Origin: Lineus longissimus
Taxonomy: Eukaryota; Nemertea; Pilidiophora; Heteronemertea; Lineidae
Assembly (NCBI RefSeq): GCF_910592395.1
Contig: NC_088309.1
Location: 11,660,501 to 11,724,500, forward strand
Direction: 5' to 3'
DNA length: 64,000 bases
Both the position numbers and the translations under genes were made by a program. Shown one piece after another: positions 33,018 through 48,000 of the stretch. Positions within the stretch are counted from its first letter, which is position 1, and every line of letters starts with the position of its first letter. Below the pieces are notes generated by a model. The model did not search any database. It had not been told where the DNA came from and saw only the letters and a program-made list of their open reading frames with translations.

Positions 33018-36000
33018 ATGAGCGACCCCAAAATGCTGTTCGTTATTTTCGTAGTTATCTTCAAAACATCTGCAATAACAGACATATGTTCAAATGAAAG
33101 CACGTGCGGGAAGTGTATCGCTGCAGCCCCAAATTGCGCTTGGTGCCAACTTCCTGGATTCGATAGACTGCCTTTCAATCGACTTCGATGTGATACCAAT
33201 GACAGCCTTGTTTCGTTTGGATGTCCTACCTCTGACGTCATCAGTCCTGATCATGAGATTACCATTTTAAAGGTAAGTCTATTCTAACAGAATTCTCTAA
33301 GGTGCATGTCTTCCTGTTTCGAGAAGAAGGAGTATCCCCTCTTTATTATTCTCATTGATTTTGAATTCGAGGCGTCTCCGCTATCGTAAGAGCGGCAGCA
33401 GGAAGGTTATACACAACTTGGACGACATATCTGGCCATTTCACTCGATACAAACTTACTCCATCGGAAACACGCGTAAGGAGGGGGCATTTTGTAGGCCT
33501 TGTTCGCAAGAGAATGAGTTATACACTGCTGGTTAGCCATGCAATGGTGGTGAATGCTCTTTTGCCAACGAAATTCGAATGAAAAGTAACCTGAAGTAGG
33601 TCAATAGGGCCCACCACATTGGAAGTGGATACGCTCAGAGATGAGGAATTATACCTGTTTATCATTTTTAATACACGAAAGTGTAGTGCTATATAACCAA
33701 GGCCACACTGTTATGGTTTTGGAGCTTTAAATAACTTTAAGGGTGTTTTGGCGAACTATATGCTAATATGCACCCCGTAAAAGCTCTTTAGCAACTTCTA
33801 TGAGGTTCATTACAAGGTTCAAAACCGTTAAAGGTCTTTAATTTAACACAAACGCTCTTGGGAGGGGGGGGGGGTATATTGGGGGTCAACCAAAATACAT
33901 TCAAAGCTTTTCCAGATGCTGAAAAACATTTACTGCTAGTAAGAGTGCACCTTGTATGCACAATTGATACTACTTTTGATCGCTTCATCGCTTCATCTTT
34001 GGCAACGCAAAGCCCACTTGAGATAATCCGATCACATGCAAAAGAATTACATGTAACCAATACAACGTTTATCTTACAAATTACCGTATTTGTTTATTAG
34101 ACGATTTGGTATTTAATTGAGGTTCATTTGTATATGAATAGAAAATAATATAAACTGGTGAAGGCACAGCATATGCATGGATGTATAGCAGCAGTTGCCC
34201 ATGATCTATGCCCGGGTTGGTTTCAGCCAAGAAAGTGATCCAGCTTCATGATTATCATAAAAAATATGTAAGCGCGCCTTACTCATTTCTCAGTAAGAGT
34301 AACTTAGACTAACTCAATGGAAAATATCAACCTCCGATGTAACAGCCTTTAGGTGTCGCGTTCTAATTTTTTAGCCGATGGGGTCATTTGGACTTCAAAA
34401 CTAGGGTAAAAACTCCCAAGAACACTAGAAAAGGGGTACGTTGTCATAAAGAGTTTTTGCAACTCGTCAAAAGGGGTGTCTTTTCATTAAGATTGTGATA
34501 ACTTTACTTAATATTTCAACCAGTTTTCAGTATAAAAACTCATGTATGATAAGAAAGGGGGTCACAATTTAGATGGGAACCCTGGGGGGGGGGTCAATTT
34601 ATGATATTGGTACATGCACTGCCCCCCCCCCCCCCCTCCTGAATTTGCTGAGTGAGCCCCCCCCCCCCGCTCACACACACCCATGGCTCAAAGATGGATT
34701 ATTCACTCCCAAAATTTAAGTTCTATTTGAAGTTCAGAAGACTTCATGTAGGTCATTAATATCATTAGTGATGTACAATTGACATTGAAATTGGCAGCCG
34801 TTGGTGAAAGTGTTAACACCTCAACATGATCATGAGACCGTGTTCAGACAACATTTATCGCGGGAAGTATCCCGTCAGTGACTTCCTAGCTGACTTCCGT
34901 GTAGAATATCAAACTGTTCACTTAAGTGGGTCAACATTTTATTGGTACAGTGGAGCCTCTCTTCGCGAACTCCTCTTTATTAAGGATAACCTCTCTTTTA
35001 AGGACTACACTAGTTTTGTTCTCAAATTGGTAGTTGCCATTCAATTTGACCTCTCGAATCAGGACTGACACCTCTCATTTAAGGACAGCACTTGTCAAAC
35101 ACAAGGGTGTCCAGTTTGTTGTTTTCAAAGGGGTGCATTATATTAAGACACATGCTATTCCAAAACATTATCTACTCAAACCTTAGTTTGACTGGACTAT
35201 GAACCAGATTTGTTTTCACTTGGGGAGCATGAGAACCTTTAAGGACAGCACTTGTCAAACACAAGGGTGTCCAGTTTGTTGTTTTCAAAGGGGTGCATTA
35301 TATTAAGACACATGCTATTCCAAAACATTATCTACTCAAACCTTAGTTTGACTGGACTATGAACCAGATTTGTTTTCACTTGGGGAGCATGAGAACCTTA
35401 GCTTAACCTGCAAAATGGTATTTTTGATCGAGGTTTTAGTTTGGCAAAGAATATATCATCAAGATGCAAGCACCCAAAGTGCTCCATTGTCTTGGCAACT
35501 GGTGTAAAGAACTCTTATAAAATGGGTGTATAGGCTAGTCCGTGTCAGGAGGGGATGCACCCCGGGATGACATCTTTGAAAGGTGAACCTCATTTAATAC
35601 ATGTAGGCCTAAATATAAAATTTATTGGCTAAATTTGCATTTTCCTGGTATCTTGAAAAATTTGTCCGAGTTTATTTTAAGGCTGTTAAAAAGCAATACG
35701 TTGAAAAGCGGACCTCCCCCTACTGTTGCATTATCACCCCTTTACCCCTCCCTAACCTACACCCCTGCTTTTGCGCCTAATGCAGATAACGTACAGAACA
35801 ATGATGATGGACAGCAGGGGCGTATGTCATAACCCCCCCCCCCCCTCCCAGACATTATATGCCCTATAAGAGTGCCAATATCGTTGATTTTGAGCGCTCC
35901 GTAAAGATGTAAGGTAAAATGGGGTAACCCTGGTTTATTTGTAGCCCGCTGCATTGCTTGATGCAATATCATAGGCAGCGGCTACAATTAAAACAGGGCT

Positions 36001-39000
36001 ACAAATACCCCACTCTACCTTATGTCTCGTCGTTAATTAAGGGAGGATGAAACGCAATTGCTATAGGAAGCATGCACTTCAGCCCTTTTGTCAGCAGACT
36101 TGACAGGAGCCGCTTGGGAAAACTACATTAGATTGGAAGAAACCATGGGGATATCAATCATTATTATAGCCAGGGGCTACAATTAAACTAGGGCTACAAA
36201 TACCCCACTCTACCTTATGTCTCGTCGTTAATTAAGGGAGGATGAAACGCAATTGCTATAGGAAGCATGCACTTCAGCCCTTTTGTCAGCAGACTTGATA
36301 GGAGCCGCTTGGAAAAACTTCATTTGATTTGAGGAACCCTCGCTGTGAAGGTAAAGCCTATTGCCTGAGGTAGGCCTACATGCATCATGTTTTAATTTCA
36401 GGATGAAGCTGTCCGCGATGGAAATAGAATTGCAGAACCAATACAGTTGAAACCGCAGGCGATTCATCTCAAGATTAGGCCAAGTAAGTACGGTGGCTGT
36501 TACACATTTCAAGAAAAAAATGGGGCGCTGAGTGTCCGAAATAGTGATGTCATAAGGGGAAACTAGGCCTTATGATGGAGGGACAAAGGAGATAGTCATG
36601 GTTGACCAACACATTTGAATGCCTTTAATGAGGGAAAAGGGGGAAAAAGTTAGTTCCAATGCAAGCCACCAATTTCGGGAAGCATGTATAAGGTGCATAA
36701 TATCTTATGTCTGGCTGTGCTGGGCACGGGGTGACAGAAATACAAGTCCCTCCGGAATACAAGTCCCAATACAATATATTTTCGAGGCCAATACTGCTCA
36801 TGTTGTGGCCATGCCCCCCCCCCCCCCCCACCACCACCTCCCATGTCACCTTGAAATGGTCCTTTCCAAGCATTTGTAATCTGAACATCCACTGCAGATG
36901 TACATGTAAGGTTTTACGGAACTCTGTTTGCTGGGTTGGGCGTCTGCTATTTAACCGTACAAGGAAAGGGCCAACGATATGTCTTGTATAAAATCATAGA
37001 CACAACTGACTTTAACCGCTAAAATCCAGCATCTATGTACACGATTAAATAAACAATTACAAACACACCAAACATGTAATAAAGCACCTTATCCAACTAG
37101 GCCTAATATGTACAGTATAGGCCTAACTCATAGTAAAGCTTAAAGGGACATAAGGTTAACCATTTTTTAACATGAAAGTTTACGAGGTTTTTTTTATAAA
37201 CCTTGAATGTTGTAAAAGCAGTTTACTAACGTTTATACAACCTACATATTTGGAAGAATTCAATAACCGAACTTTACTTTAGTAATGAAAACATAATTCA
37301 TACATGCTCACTTTGATCAGCAATCATGATTTATCTCTTTTCGACTTAAAAAAAGAAAATAGTGATGATTAAAGCTTGAGAATATTTGTTCTAATGATGC
37401 GTCATGTGACCAAATACACTCAACTTTTTGTGGCCATTTTCTGCTTTATTCAGGGTCTAAAATTTGAGAATTTGAAAATGTTTTCGTAGCCCAATAAGTG
37501 GAGTTGTGTTTCTGATATGTTACTGAGTTTTGTATACGGTGCCCTTTCCGTACAGCATTGCATACCTCTTGTACTTCCTTGTAATGGCGGATTATTTCCT
37601 ATCAGACTTATCAACGGATGTGTCAGTGGAGGTAAAAACATGATAGTATAATGATATAATAAAGACACTCTTGTAAATTCTCAATCTGAGGAGACCACTG
37701 AAATTACTTGTCACCTGTTTTTTTGTGGTTTTTACAGATAAACCTTTGACGTTTTCGCTAATGTACCGAGAGGCTGATAACTACCCAACGGATCTGTACT
37801 ACCTGATGGACCTGTCCATGTCCATGTTAGATGACAAAAAGAAGCTGGCAGGCCTGGGAACATTATTAGGTAAGTCATTCAGTCTTAGCGAGACAATGGA
37901 GAGTTTTAGTAATATCGTCAGAAAAAAGTACTATACTACCGTGAATGTGAGACGATCTCTGAGAGGGATTAAAGCAGTTTTTGATAATTAGAATATAAAT
38001 TTCAGTAATTTCTGAACCCAAATGAAATGGCTAGTTTAGATAACTTTTGTTTAGTTGCTCACAATATCATCAAGACCACTCTGCTCGTCACAAGAATACC
38101 ACGCATACCCTGCCATGCGGCAAATAGGAAAAACAGTCCAATGTGTACCTCCTGTTATTTAGGGTGAACCTGGGCAGTGGGCAACATGTTTCGCAATCCT
38201 GCCTAATTGATAGGTGTGGGTAAGGTTGAACAAAGAGGTGTGTGCAACTTGAGTCTTGCATCAGAAGGATTGTAAACCTGGTGCGCCACATAAAAGAGGC
38301 GTTGATGGGCTTCCCTGGACATCAACATGTCGTAAATGTCACCGTTCCGAGGGGGAAGGTAGATACGCCTCTTCAAATTATGGGCAGATGCCTCAGCAAG
38401 ACTGTACATAAAAGCCCGTCATATGCAGAGCATGCTATCCAAACAGGGAGTACATTCCTTTCTTTGTTGTATAGGGTGGACAAGTGGACAAGTGCACGTA
38501 TCAATGCCGACGGGGTATAGCCCATTGAAAAATAGCCGATTCGCATTAAAATACCCTTTCGTAACAAAAGAATGTGATCAATGAACTCTATACTTCGTTT
38601 GTTCACTGTGTATACAGCCGAAATGAAATGTGCCCGAGTTGCGATGAAAGCCCTATATAAAAGATAATGATCAATGGACTCTTCTCCTAGGGTGTATAGT
38701 CCGCTTGAACAAAGTGACGACTTAAAGGAAACCTATAGCGAAACGCTTATCAAAATGGGGAGTTTCGAACGGCCCTCAGGCGGGAACAAGCTAAGCTTCC
38801 ATTGATAAATGTTAGCAGTTTCGAGTTCCCCTCAGGTAGTTGATTATGTAGCCAATGGGTGATATGAATAAAAATGAGCAAGTGCTTTTACTTCGAATTT
38901 GTACAGAAAGGCCTAGTGTAAATGTACATGGAATTTTAGATAAAAAGCATTTGCTAGTCTTTGTTCATATCACCCATTGAGCTGCATCAATTTACGTGTA

Positions 39001-42000
39001 GCTATTTTTACCACGTTCAGCTAGTCTAAATAAAGACTTGAGCCATGACTGGATCTCTTTAAAATGAGTAATCGATATACCTTATCTAAAATAGGTACTA
39101 AATCACTACTATAATTGACGTAGAGCTGAAATAGTTTGTCACACATCTCCTCCGTCAGTTCAGATCGGATGACCTCGAAACTTTTCCTGAAAGTCGTGGT
39201 TGATATGGAGATGGTCATCGCCGGGTTAAATGGGTAAACTTTGCAGCGATCTCGGAGAAATAGCATTTTTTGTTCTTTCTATATATGGGCATACTCATTA
39301 ACATAAGGGGCCTTTTCAGCAGGTCTGATTTGCATATGGGGCCATCTATTAAATCAAAAGTGTGGGATTATACGAAAATAAGCCGGGAAAGTATTGGGGC
39401 CACTATATGTTTAAAGCATTCATCCATTTCCGCAATTTTCCCCCTTTATTTTGGTCGTACTCTTTCACCTTACGTTGTTAATCGCTCTTAATTTTTCTAA
39501 GTACCGTATGGGAATTCATCACGTGATACACGTCACATAATATCAAAACCGCCTCACCCGACCCAAGCACTGGGCGCAAAGTAGCGCACATCTCCCTATA
39601 TGAATACCCGGGGCAAATATAAAGTATAATATAAAATCCCGATTAACATTTCTTTACTGCAATAAAAACAGGCTAACACTGCAGATTAACAAGTAAGTGA
39701 GTGTTCCAGAACGAGTGGAGTCCGTGCGGAGGGTGTCGAAAAAACCCTAGGCGAACTACTTCCTCCGTCTGGTGCTGCCACCCACTCGCGACATTTGATG
39801 TACTAAGTTCGTAACACGCCATTGCCTCTTCACCATTCGCGAAATAGTTCGTCAAAATAAGTCGGGACCACTTTGAAGAGTGGTGGACTTTGATTTTTAA
39901 AGTCGTTTTGCTCCATACCATACTCGACCCCGCCTCCAAACCAAAGCCAATGAAGACAAATCCCCCCCCCCCCCCCCACCTATCAATACATATACCGTGA
40001 TTGCCTCAATCATCAGAAGAAGACAAAGTCACAACCCCTCAGACCAATCAACCTATATCACCCAGATTGTCCCAATCATCAAAATCAAGACAACATCACA
40101 ACCCCAAGACATAAAATTTCATGTCGCCCAAATTGCCCCAACCCCACAGTAAGCCCACAACCTAAAACAACCCGCGCCACGGGTATTATGCTAGTTCTTA
40201 CAATGGGGGTGGGGGTTAGAGGACAACTCGGATCCTATGCAATGGCTCCTATTGGCTGGTTGTTGCTTGATTTTTGTCGCAAAATACATGCCTAAAGTAG
40301 TTTAATTACTTCCGTAGTGCTTATTAGGCTATAAAGGCAATGGTACATGTATTTGATGAGAGAAAAATGCTATCAGACTTAAGGATAGAACTGGTGTTAA
40401 AGCGTACTTAAGGCGAGGAGGCCGGTATCACAAACATTAATAATAGAGTCAATATAGCACCTGACCCCAAAAGAATTGATGGAGAAAGCGTTTTATGGTG
40501 TTTTCTTGTAATATTGGGTCATGTGAACAGCATATCAAAAGTTAAAGAAAATTTAGCCCCAGGAAAGTGTCAAAATGTGACCTTTAAAAACAAGATGGCC
40601 GCCAAATCATATTTTTGGCTTTATCTCGCTTCATGTTTGACATAGAATGCATATCTTGGTGTCCAGCCCCTAGGTCCTTGGGGTCAAAGAATCCCATCAA
40701 ACTATTCATGAGGTTTTCGGGTATATCTTTTCAGCGGAACGGATGTCGGGAATTACTGAGAACTTCCGTCTCGGTTTTGGTTCGTTTGTGGACAAAAGGG
40801 TATCCCCTTTCAATAGCGACGTCGCGAATTTGTAAGTATAGTTTTGACTCTTCACCAAAACAGAATCATACAAGCCATTTGGCGACATTGACTCACTTGG
40901 GTGGATATAGTTCAATGTTGCTCCAGATGGTGACCTTGACAACACTGGTAATTAGTCGCCTGCTTTCTGTGGCTAGGAATGATCAAGGCCAATATTGTTT
41001 TGTGTGGCATTGGGAGATCTAGAAAACATTGTCGATTAGTCATGCTCAATATCAAGCAGTGTTGGATCATTTTGATGGTTGCGCATTAAGTTCTAGGTTC
41101 GATTTCCAAAAGTGCGAAAACACATATTTGTGGACAATGAAGTTCATTTCTGAATGAACGAGACACAACTAAACATCACCACAAACGCATTGATACCTCT
41201 TGCATGAACATCTGTTATGCCATCGCCGAGAAATCCGGTCTACAAAAAATAGCCTGCACAGATTTAATTGATCACTTAGCTAAGTGAGTCAATACCTTAA
41301 CTCATTCTGGACCATCAGAGTTACTCCGTTCGTTACTTCCCCTTATGTTGTAACGGAGTCCGGGTCGGCGGAGTGGATCCAAAGCTTGAGGGTCAAGATG
41401 AGCCTTACATAATTGGAACTTTTCTACCACATAGCTAGCAGATAAAACGCCAAACAGATATGTAGCAAATGAAATCGGTGCCCAACAGTTACAAGTGTAC
41501 ATTCATGTACAACTACTGTATGTTTTAACCACAGAGGTCAACAGCGTATTTTAATGAACTAAAACCCCAATCCGCATGTATTTTTCTTTATTGGTAACTT
41601 TCGACACACTTTCTATTGTTGCACATCCCCCCCCCCCCCAAAAAAAAAACAATCCTCAACTAATACTCTAGATCCAATTGCAAGCTTGCTCTCATCACTG
41701 TTTCTACTTGCCACTGCAGCTTGAAGGTGACCCCTTCTTGCCGGTCTACGAAGTGCGTAGAACCATACGGTTTCAGAAACCACCTGTCCTTGACTGAGAA
41801 CACAACGCTTTTTTCTGTAAGTACAATGTAAAACTTTTAAAATCAAAAACTAATCATAGGTAAGAAACTTATTACAGTTCAGAAAGTAAAATGTGTCCTA
41901 CCATAGCTCACAGACAGGTGAGACTAATCTGTTATTCACTGGACTACACCCTTAGAAATAAAGCTTTTTGAGTCTTTGAAAAACCTTTAACTAATAATTT

Positions 42001-45000
42001 GGCTAACACCAACATAAGTAGAGGTTTTTCAGCAATGAGAGACATTCCGAATCTCAAAACGCTGCTGCTCGGGCTTATTTGAAAGTAAAGTCACCTTGGT
42101 TTGTTTCAAACAGTTTCGTTTGATTAACAGGACCAAGTGAAGGCTGCGAGGGTTGCTCCAAACTTGGACAGTCCGGAGGGTGGTTTTGACGCCATGATGC
42201 AAGCAGTTGTGTGCGACGTGAGTATAAATCTCCACATTGCAAATTATGCGCGTTAAGTCCCTTAGGTATTGGTGGTTTATGAGTCTCTAAATTAATTCTT
42301 GATCCGAAACCATACTCATGGAACGGAAACTTTTTCAGAGGGATATTAAGACTGGTACACCTTTATTTTGTTATCGCATTGAGATAAGTGTGAAGAGGTA
42401 AGTTGTATAATATGTTATTTCTCCGCATGTACCTAGATTTGAATCAGGTTCGGACAACCAGCAAAATAAAGGAAAAAGAAAAATTTATTTAAAATGCTCT
42501 TTTATTGATTTCAACACATTTTTATTGAATTGTTAATGTACCTACAGTGGGAATGACGTGGTTTGCCGCTTCGGGGATCGCCGCAGTTTTTCACCAAACC
42601 GCTCAGTCCTTTATGCTACCTTCGATGTTCATTTCTAAGCTAAAATTACTCCACCATCGAAATCTACTTTGTGCATGGATTGTGGAATTTGTCTAGATTT
42701 AATTGTACATATTTTCATCTTGTTGCCGGTGATATCACCTACTGTGCTAAGTTGGCGTTACTCTGATTGTTCCAGGATATAGGATGGCGTGAAACAGCGA
42801 GGAAGATCCTAGTACTTTCCACTGACGAAACCTGGCATATGGCAGGCGATGGAAAGGTAATTTTAGCGGCACGTTCTTCCATCAATGTCAGTTATTGAGC
42901 GGCTTAACCTATTTTGACACTTTATGTCATGCTGTCGGGCTAGCTAGTAGGTCACAGATTTTCCCGGGTCGTTTGTACACATGTACGACGTATGTTTTCA
43001 GTTTTGGCTTGCTTTCCTACTATAGATACGTACTTTCTGATTATATAGTGTTTGTCGCTTTGGAGACAGCCCAAACCTCAATATATGAGAAGAATGCGCC
43101 CGGTCGGAGTGACAGACAATATTGGGTTTTCCAAGTTTTCAATTGCCTTTTTTCCCTGCAGTTAGCTGGTATTGTCACTCCCCATGACGGTAAATGTCAT
43201 CTGGATGAGACTGGATTTTACACTGAAAGCACAACGATGGTAAGTATCCGGTAGATTAAATTAAATTTGTCCCTTCTTTTAGTAGTTGTACATGTATATA
43301 TGCGGTTAATGAGCCCAAGTAAGACATGGTAGTCCTGTGATCATCATAAAACAAGATCAAATTATTCGGGCGTTAACCTGATGACCACATCTGACCCTTT
43401 GTCGAGGGAATATGGATATTTTTGGCCGGAGGAAAGTGATAACGTTTTTTTCGGTACAACGTTTTTCCTCCATATCTTGCAGGATTATCCTTCCATCGGA
43501 CAGTTATCGGCAGCAATCCACGAAAACAACGTGAACGTCATCTTCGCCGTGACCAAATACAGACTGCCCTTGTACAAGGAACTCAGTGCCTTGATAGAGG
43601 GTTCGACAAGTGGAGAGTTGGCAGATGACTCATCCAACGTAGTCGATCTGGTGCAGGACAATTACAACGTGAGTAACAGGGAAATCAGTCCTAGGGGAGA
43701 GTGTCCCTGTGTATTTTGATAGAATGACCTGGGCAACGAAGGATTCTACAACTATGCTATTGACAGTCACGGCCTCTATAGAACCTGTCGGAATCCGTCA
43801 GAATACAAAATGACGGGACATTTTTTCCAGCGGGCACGGGGGTTAAGGATTGTATTATGCGCGTTTGATTTCAAAGGTATTGAAGGGATCGGGTCTCTGT
43901 AGAACCATACCTTTATCAGCCACCATACACGAGCGAAATATACTTGGGGGGGGGGGGAGGAGAGGGATTCGAAACTACATCGTTGTCCATTCAATCCCAG
44001 TAGTCAAATTGGGAGACCATATTTTTTCAAATGGAAACACACAGAACATTGAAAGGAAACGGTCAGAAATCGTATACGTAAATATGAGACTCGCATCGCA
44101 TTTTTCCCAACAAAAAGAACTTACAATTTTCTATTGTTTAATATTCATTTCAGAAAATAACTTCAAAAGTTACTCTGAAGACTGAAGGTGCTGAAGGCAT
44201 AAAGGTATCCTTTAAGTCCAGCTGCTTTGGGTGAGTTACCGACCATAGGCCTATTACTTGGTAGTGTTGAGTTGCCTCTTATCCAGGGTTTCCGGTATTA
44301 CTCCAACATTACAATACATCAGCCAATATGTCTTCTCGAGCCCATATCCAGAACCTGCTTCAAAATAGCTTTTGTGCAAGAATTTTTGGATCTTTTTGAA
44401 GTGTCACTGCGCACTGCAGGGGATGCGCATGTGTACTACATTGAAAAAAGGAGTAAGTGTGGACGATCAAGGCGCCTCGGTTTGGTCTAATCTCACGTGA
44501 CGGGCGGACCACACGCTTCAATTACCTGATGCAATCATGAGACAGTGATGCTGTCTCGATTAATTGTGTCCAGTAGTGAGAAGCTGTTTGATATTTTGGG
44601 CTGGTGCGGCATCTCTGCTATGCTCAAGAAGCATAATTATTAAGGTACTGTATTTTGACGTGTTTTGATTCCAGATCAGAGATGATGAATTATACGAATA
44701 TGTGTGAAAACATCAAAATAGGTTCAAACGTAAGTACATACCGTGTAATGGCTATATAGAATAAAATACATTAAGCACACTAACTTAATTCTGTGAACAA
44801 CTTCGAGAATTTGAGCAATCAGAACAGTTCGTCATTGTTCCCCAATATTTGTGCTCTCTATTGGTTATTTGTGTTTGCTGTGTTTGCTGTTAACTGCATC
44901 TCTGCCTGTCAAACTCTTTTATCGGCTTTTGGTTAGATGTCGGGGAGATGTTTCTTAGTTCTTTACGCCGTCAGAAGCATAACTGTACTATATGTAGTCA

Positions 45001-48000
45001 TTGCGCTTTTTAGTTGTAGCGAATGCAAATGTTAATTAGCATGTTTTTCAACTCTTATGAAATATGAAGTACGAATGCATTTGATTTTACCACATCCTGC
45101 GTGAACTCCAAAATACATGTAGGCTTATTCATACTTACATGTCATCGGGGAAATTTCAAAAACATTGTCGTTGACAAACGTCATTGTGAAACCTGCCTAG
45201 AATTCTCTCCAATTTGGCATATTCTAGGTCACCTTCGAAGTAACTGTTCTAGTCGAAAAATGCCCAAAGGACAAATCTTCCATGTGGAGGAATTTTACTA
45301 TTCGTCCAGTCGGACTTTCTGATGGAATCAACATCCAGATGGAACTACTCTGTGACTGTGATTGCCAGAAACCCAATCAGACGGTAAGTTCAGGCAATTC
45401 AACACTCCTGAGTCGAATCAGTATTATTGATACTAAAGCCATCTTTTGGTAAGCCATGCCTTGATTAGATGGATGTTTAGCCTCACAATGGGGATTGGGG
45501 ACACCCTTCGTGCACTTCTAAAGACAAGGAATGCTGGAAGAGCAACAGTCTATGTCAGTGGCGTGGCAGAGGGCAAAGGAATGTAGATTGGGTGAGGTCG
45601 CCAGTTTGCGACTGCGTGGCCGGTAAAAGCAGGTTCATCACCACGCAGCTTCTCATGCCATGGGTGCCATCTCGAGCCATACCGTGAGGAGGACGCTGGA
45701 TATAATAGCATCCTGAGTGCCAACCCTCTTCGCTCATTCTCATTGAGTATTGGGGAATGGGAAGGATCAAGCATATTGGCCATGTTGATAAGTGCAATAA
45801 CAATCATCGTTTTTTATGTTTATCCTCCTCCCAATACTTAAAATATTCTTCTTCTCAACAAACAATATAATATAGTATACTTTGCTCCGGAATAGCTTCG
45901 AGTAGTGGGTTAGTGTGGGTCAAAGGCTGGGGATTCCTTACGCTTAAGATATCCAGAAGGTGTCTTCTTGATACCGCCTGTACAACCGACAGCTCGGATG
46001 GGATTAACAGTCAAATTTAGCTCCCATTTTGGCACTTTTATTAGATTCAGCTTTATGACTACACATGTATATTACTAGCTGAAGACGTAAAGGAAAGAAT
46101 CCCAAGCCCCTAAACCACGTGAAAGTCTAGCTTCCACTAAAGGATTTAGATATCCCGTATCAAGGCCAAAGATCAACTCCCACGCACTGCCAGGTTTCAA
46201 ATATACGATGTTGGAAACCCGGAATCAAACACAATTGAGCAGAATTATAAATACATGTACATGTACAGTAACATGGAGAGCCTGCGGGTCAAACTGACCA
46301 AAGACAAACTGGCATAAATGGCTTAGTTTTACGCATTGGAGGATTTACGCAACACAATAGCCTCCTTTGCGACATGCACTCAAAATCTGTTTTATACGCT
46401 GCACGACACGACACAATTTCTAAGATTCTTTTTATCCAACAGTGTTCTGTATACTCACTGACACAGCTAGTGCACCCTGTACATTTCTAAAACATGTCTT
46501 CAGCTGGAATTACGCATGATCTCTATAAAAATGGGGAATTTCTATTTGTCAAACAGTGTCGTCCTTTACGCACATACTGTCAATAACCCAATGGCCAGCC
46601 AGAAATGACACCGCTAAACTGCAAGACTAACTGCTCTTTTGCAGATATGGAAGCCATCCACCGAAATACAGCTCTTATCTGTACAAAATTAATACACTAT
46701 CACGACACATAGGCCAATCTATCATCCCATTGCCAATCACGACTGATGTCCATAAACTTCGAGACTCGGCTACAATATGACGACCCTCACTAGTCAATTT
46801 GTTATCGCCTCATGGCCAGCCACGAATGACTTCCATCTGCTGCGAGACTCGTTGCACCTTTGCAGATATGGTAGCCTTCTACCGTAACGGCCCTTATCTG
46901 TTACCAAATGAAGACCCTCACTCGTCAAATTTGACATCGTATTGTATTTAAGTATAGTGTACCCTTAACCTAACCCTGCTAAGGGACAGGTAGACTATAT
47001 GCAGGACCAAGATGGGTGCAGGTACGGTGCTGCATTGCCCGGGGAAAACAAGAAACAAACTCCCAACCTTGAAATTGGCATTCACTTCATTTTGAAGGAG
47101 TTCTAATTGCTATTAGGATTTCAATTGGTACCTATGGTCAATCCTTAACGTTGCGATTTACAGGTTCCTGACAACCAGCAGTGCAGTGGTGGGAATGGTA
47201 CATACGACTGTGGCCAATGTACTTGTAAAGAGGAACGGTATGGGAAGAACTGCGAGTGCGATGGCTCGCAGTTTGACATCGACGTCAACAATGAACAGTG
47301 CAAGCAGTGAGTTTGTGCCTTTTTGAATACTTATGTTGTGTTTCATGACTTTTTATTTGATTTTTTTATATTGAATCTGTCCGTAAAAAGAGAGACAATA
47401 GGTCTAAAGAAGCTTATAACATGTATTACGAATGTAAAATCCCTGACCTTCACAGTCACAAAATAGATTGAAGCAAGAGGAACCACATTTCATTGTTGTG
47501 TGCATCGTTCGAAATCTTCTTGATGCTTTTAATAAAAAATACAACTATAGAAAAGAATGTAACATATTTTCTGTTTGGTTCTTTTGAGCTTGCATCTGTT
47601 GAGTAGAGCAATGCACTGTATCTTTCATGGCCTGGTTGTTGAAGTCGGAACTTTCTATGCACATGTAGTCTTGCGAACGAGGATGAGCGTCCAGAGAAGT
47701 CTAAGCAAAATCAGTTTTGGCTTCAGTCTACTTAGAGATAATCCCTGACCTATAGCCATCGCTGTTCAGTAACTAGTATAGGTTCACGCTGGTGGATCCA
47801 AATCTCTTCCGAACTGCTTTCATAAATACCAAGATAAGACTTTGAGATGCTGATCTCATGTCCTTCAATATTTTGATACTTCTGAAAATGTTGCGGAAAA
47901 TGTCCAATGCTTTATCATTACTGATTTGAATATCGTTGTTCGAGTTTTCACTTTACCACAATATTACTCTAGTTTGCCTAACAATACACATTTAACTCCT

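Larger units (their letters stand above)
33018..36483 (+). other. integrin beta exons 1-2: signal peptide, PSI, hybrid start
   Basis: Exon 1 begins at ATG 33018. Residues 6-20 form a hydrophobic signal (MLFVIFVVIF). Then comes the PSI knot with CSNESTCGKC, NCAWC and a later GC pair. A second ATG gives the Met at residue 6, so initiation could use either. Exon 2 (36402-36483) encodes the start of the hybrid domain (IQLKPQAIHLKIRP). Intron 1 (3.1 kb) holds two tandem duplications. Confidence 0.9.
37738..43668 (+). other. integrin beta exons 3-9: ligand-binding beta-I domain
   Basis: Exon 3 carries DLYYLMDLSMSMLDD: MIDAS residues D137, S139 and S141, and ADMIDAS D144 and D145. Exon 4 has NFRLGFGSFVDK. 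Exon 5 has the specificity loop CRSTKC (C196-C201), only four residues between the Cys and shorter than in vertebrate beta-1 or beta-3. Exon 6 has NLDSPEGGFDA, whose N232, D234, P236 and E237 make the SyMBS/MIDAS set. Exon 7 has LSTDE with D267. Exons 8-9 close the domain with GKCHLDETGFY, NVNVIFAVT and SSNVVDLV. Every metal ligand expected in a working subunit is present. Confidence 0.92.

Noticed and set aside
40615-41022. Plus-strand 135-codon frame
   Set aside because: It contains integrin exon 4 in a different frame from the one that joins exons 3 and 5 and encodes the conserved beta-I motif.
45550-45807. 85-codon minus frame in integrin intron 12
   Set aside because: Weakly protein-like, but overlapping frames are equally open and no family fits.
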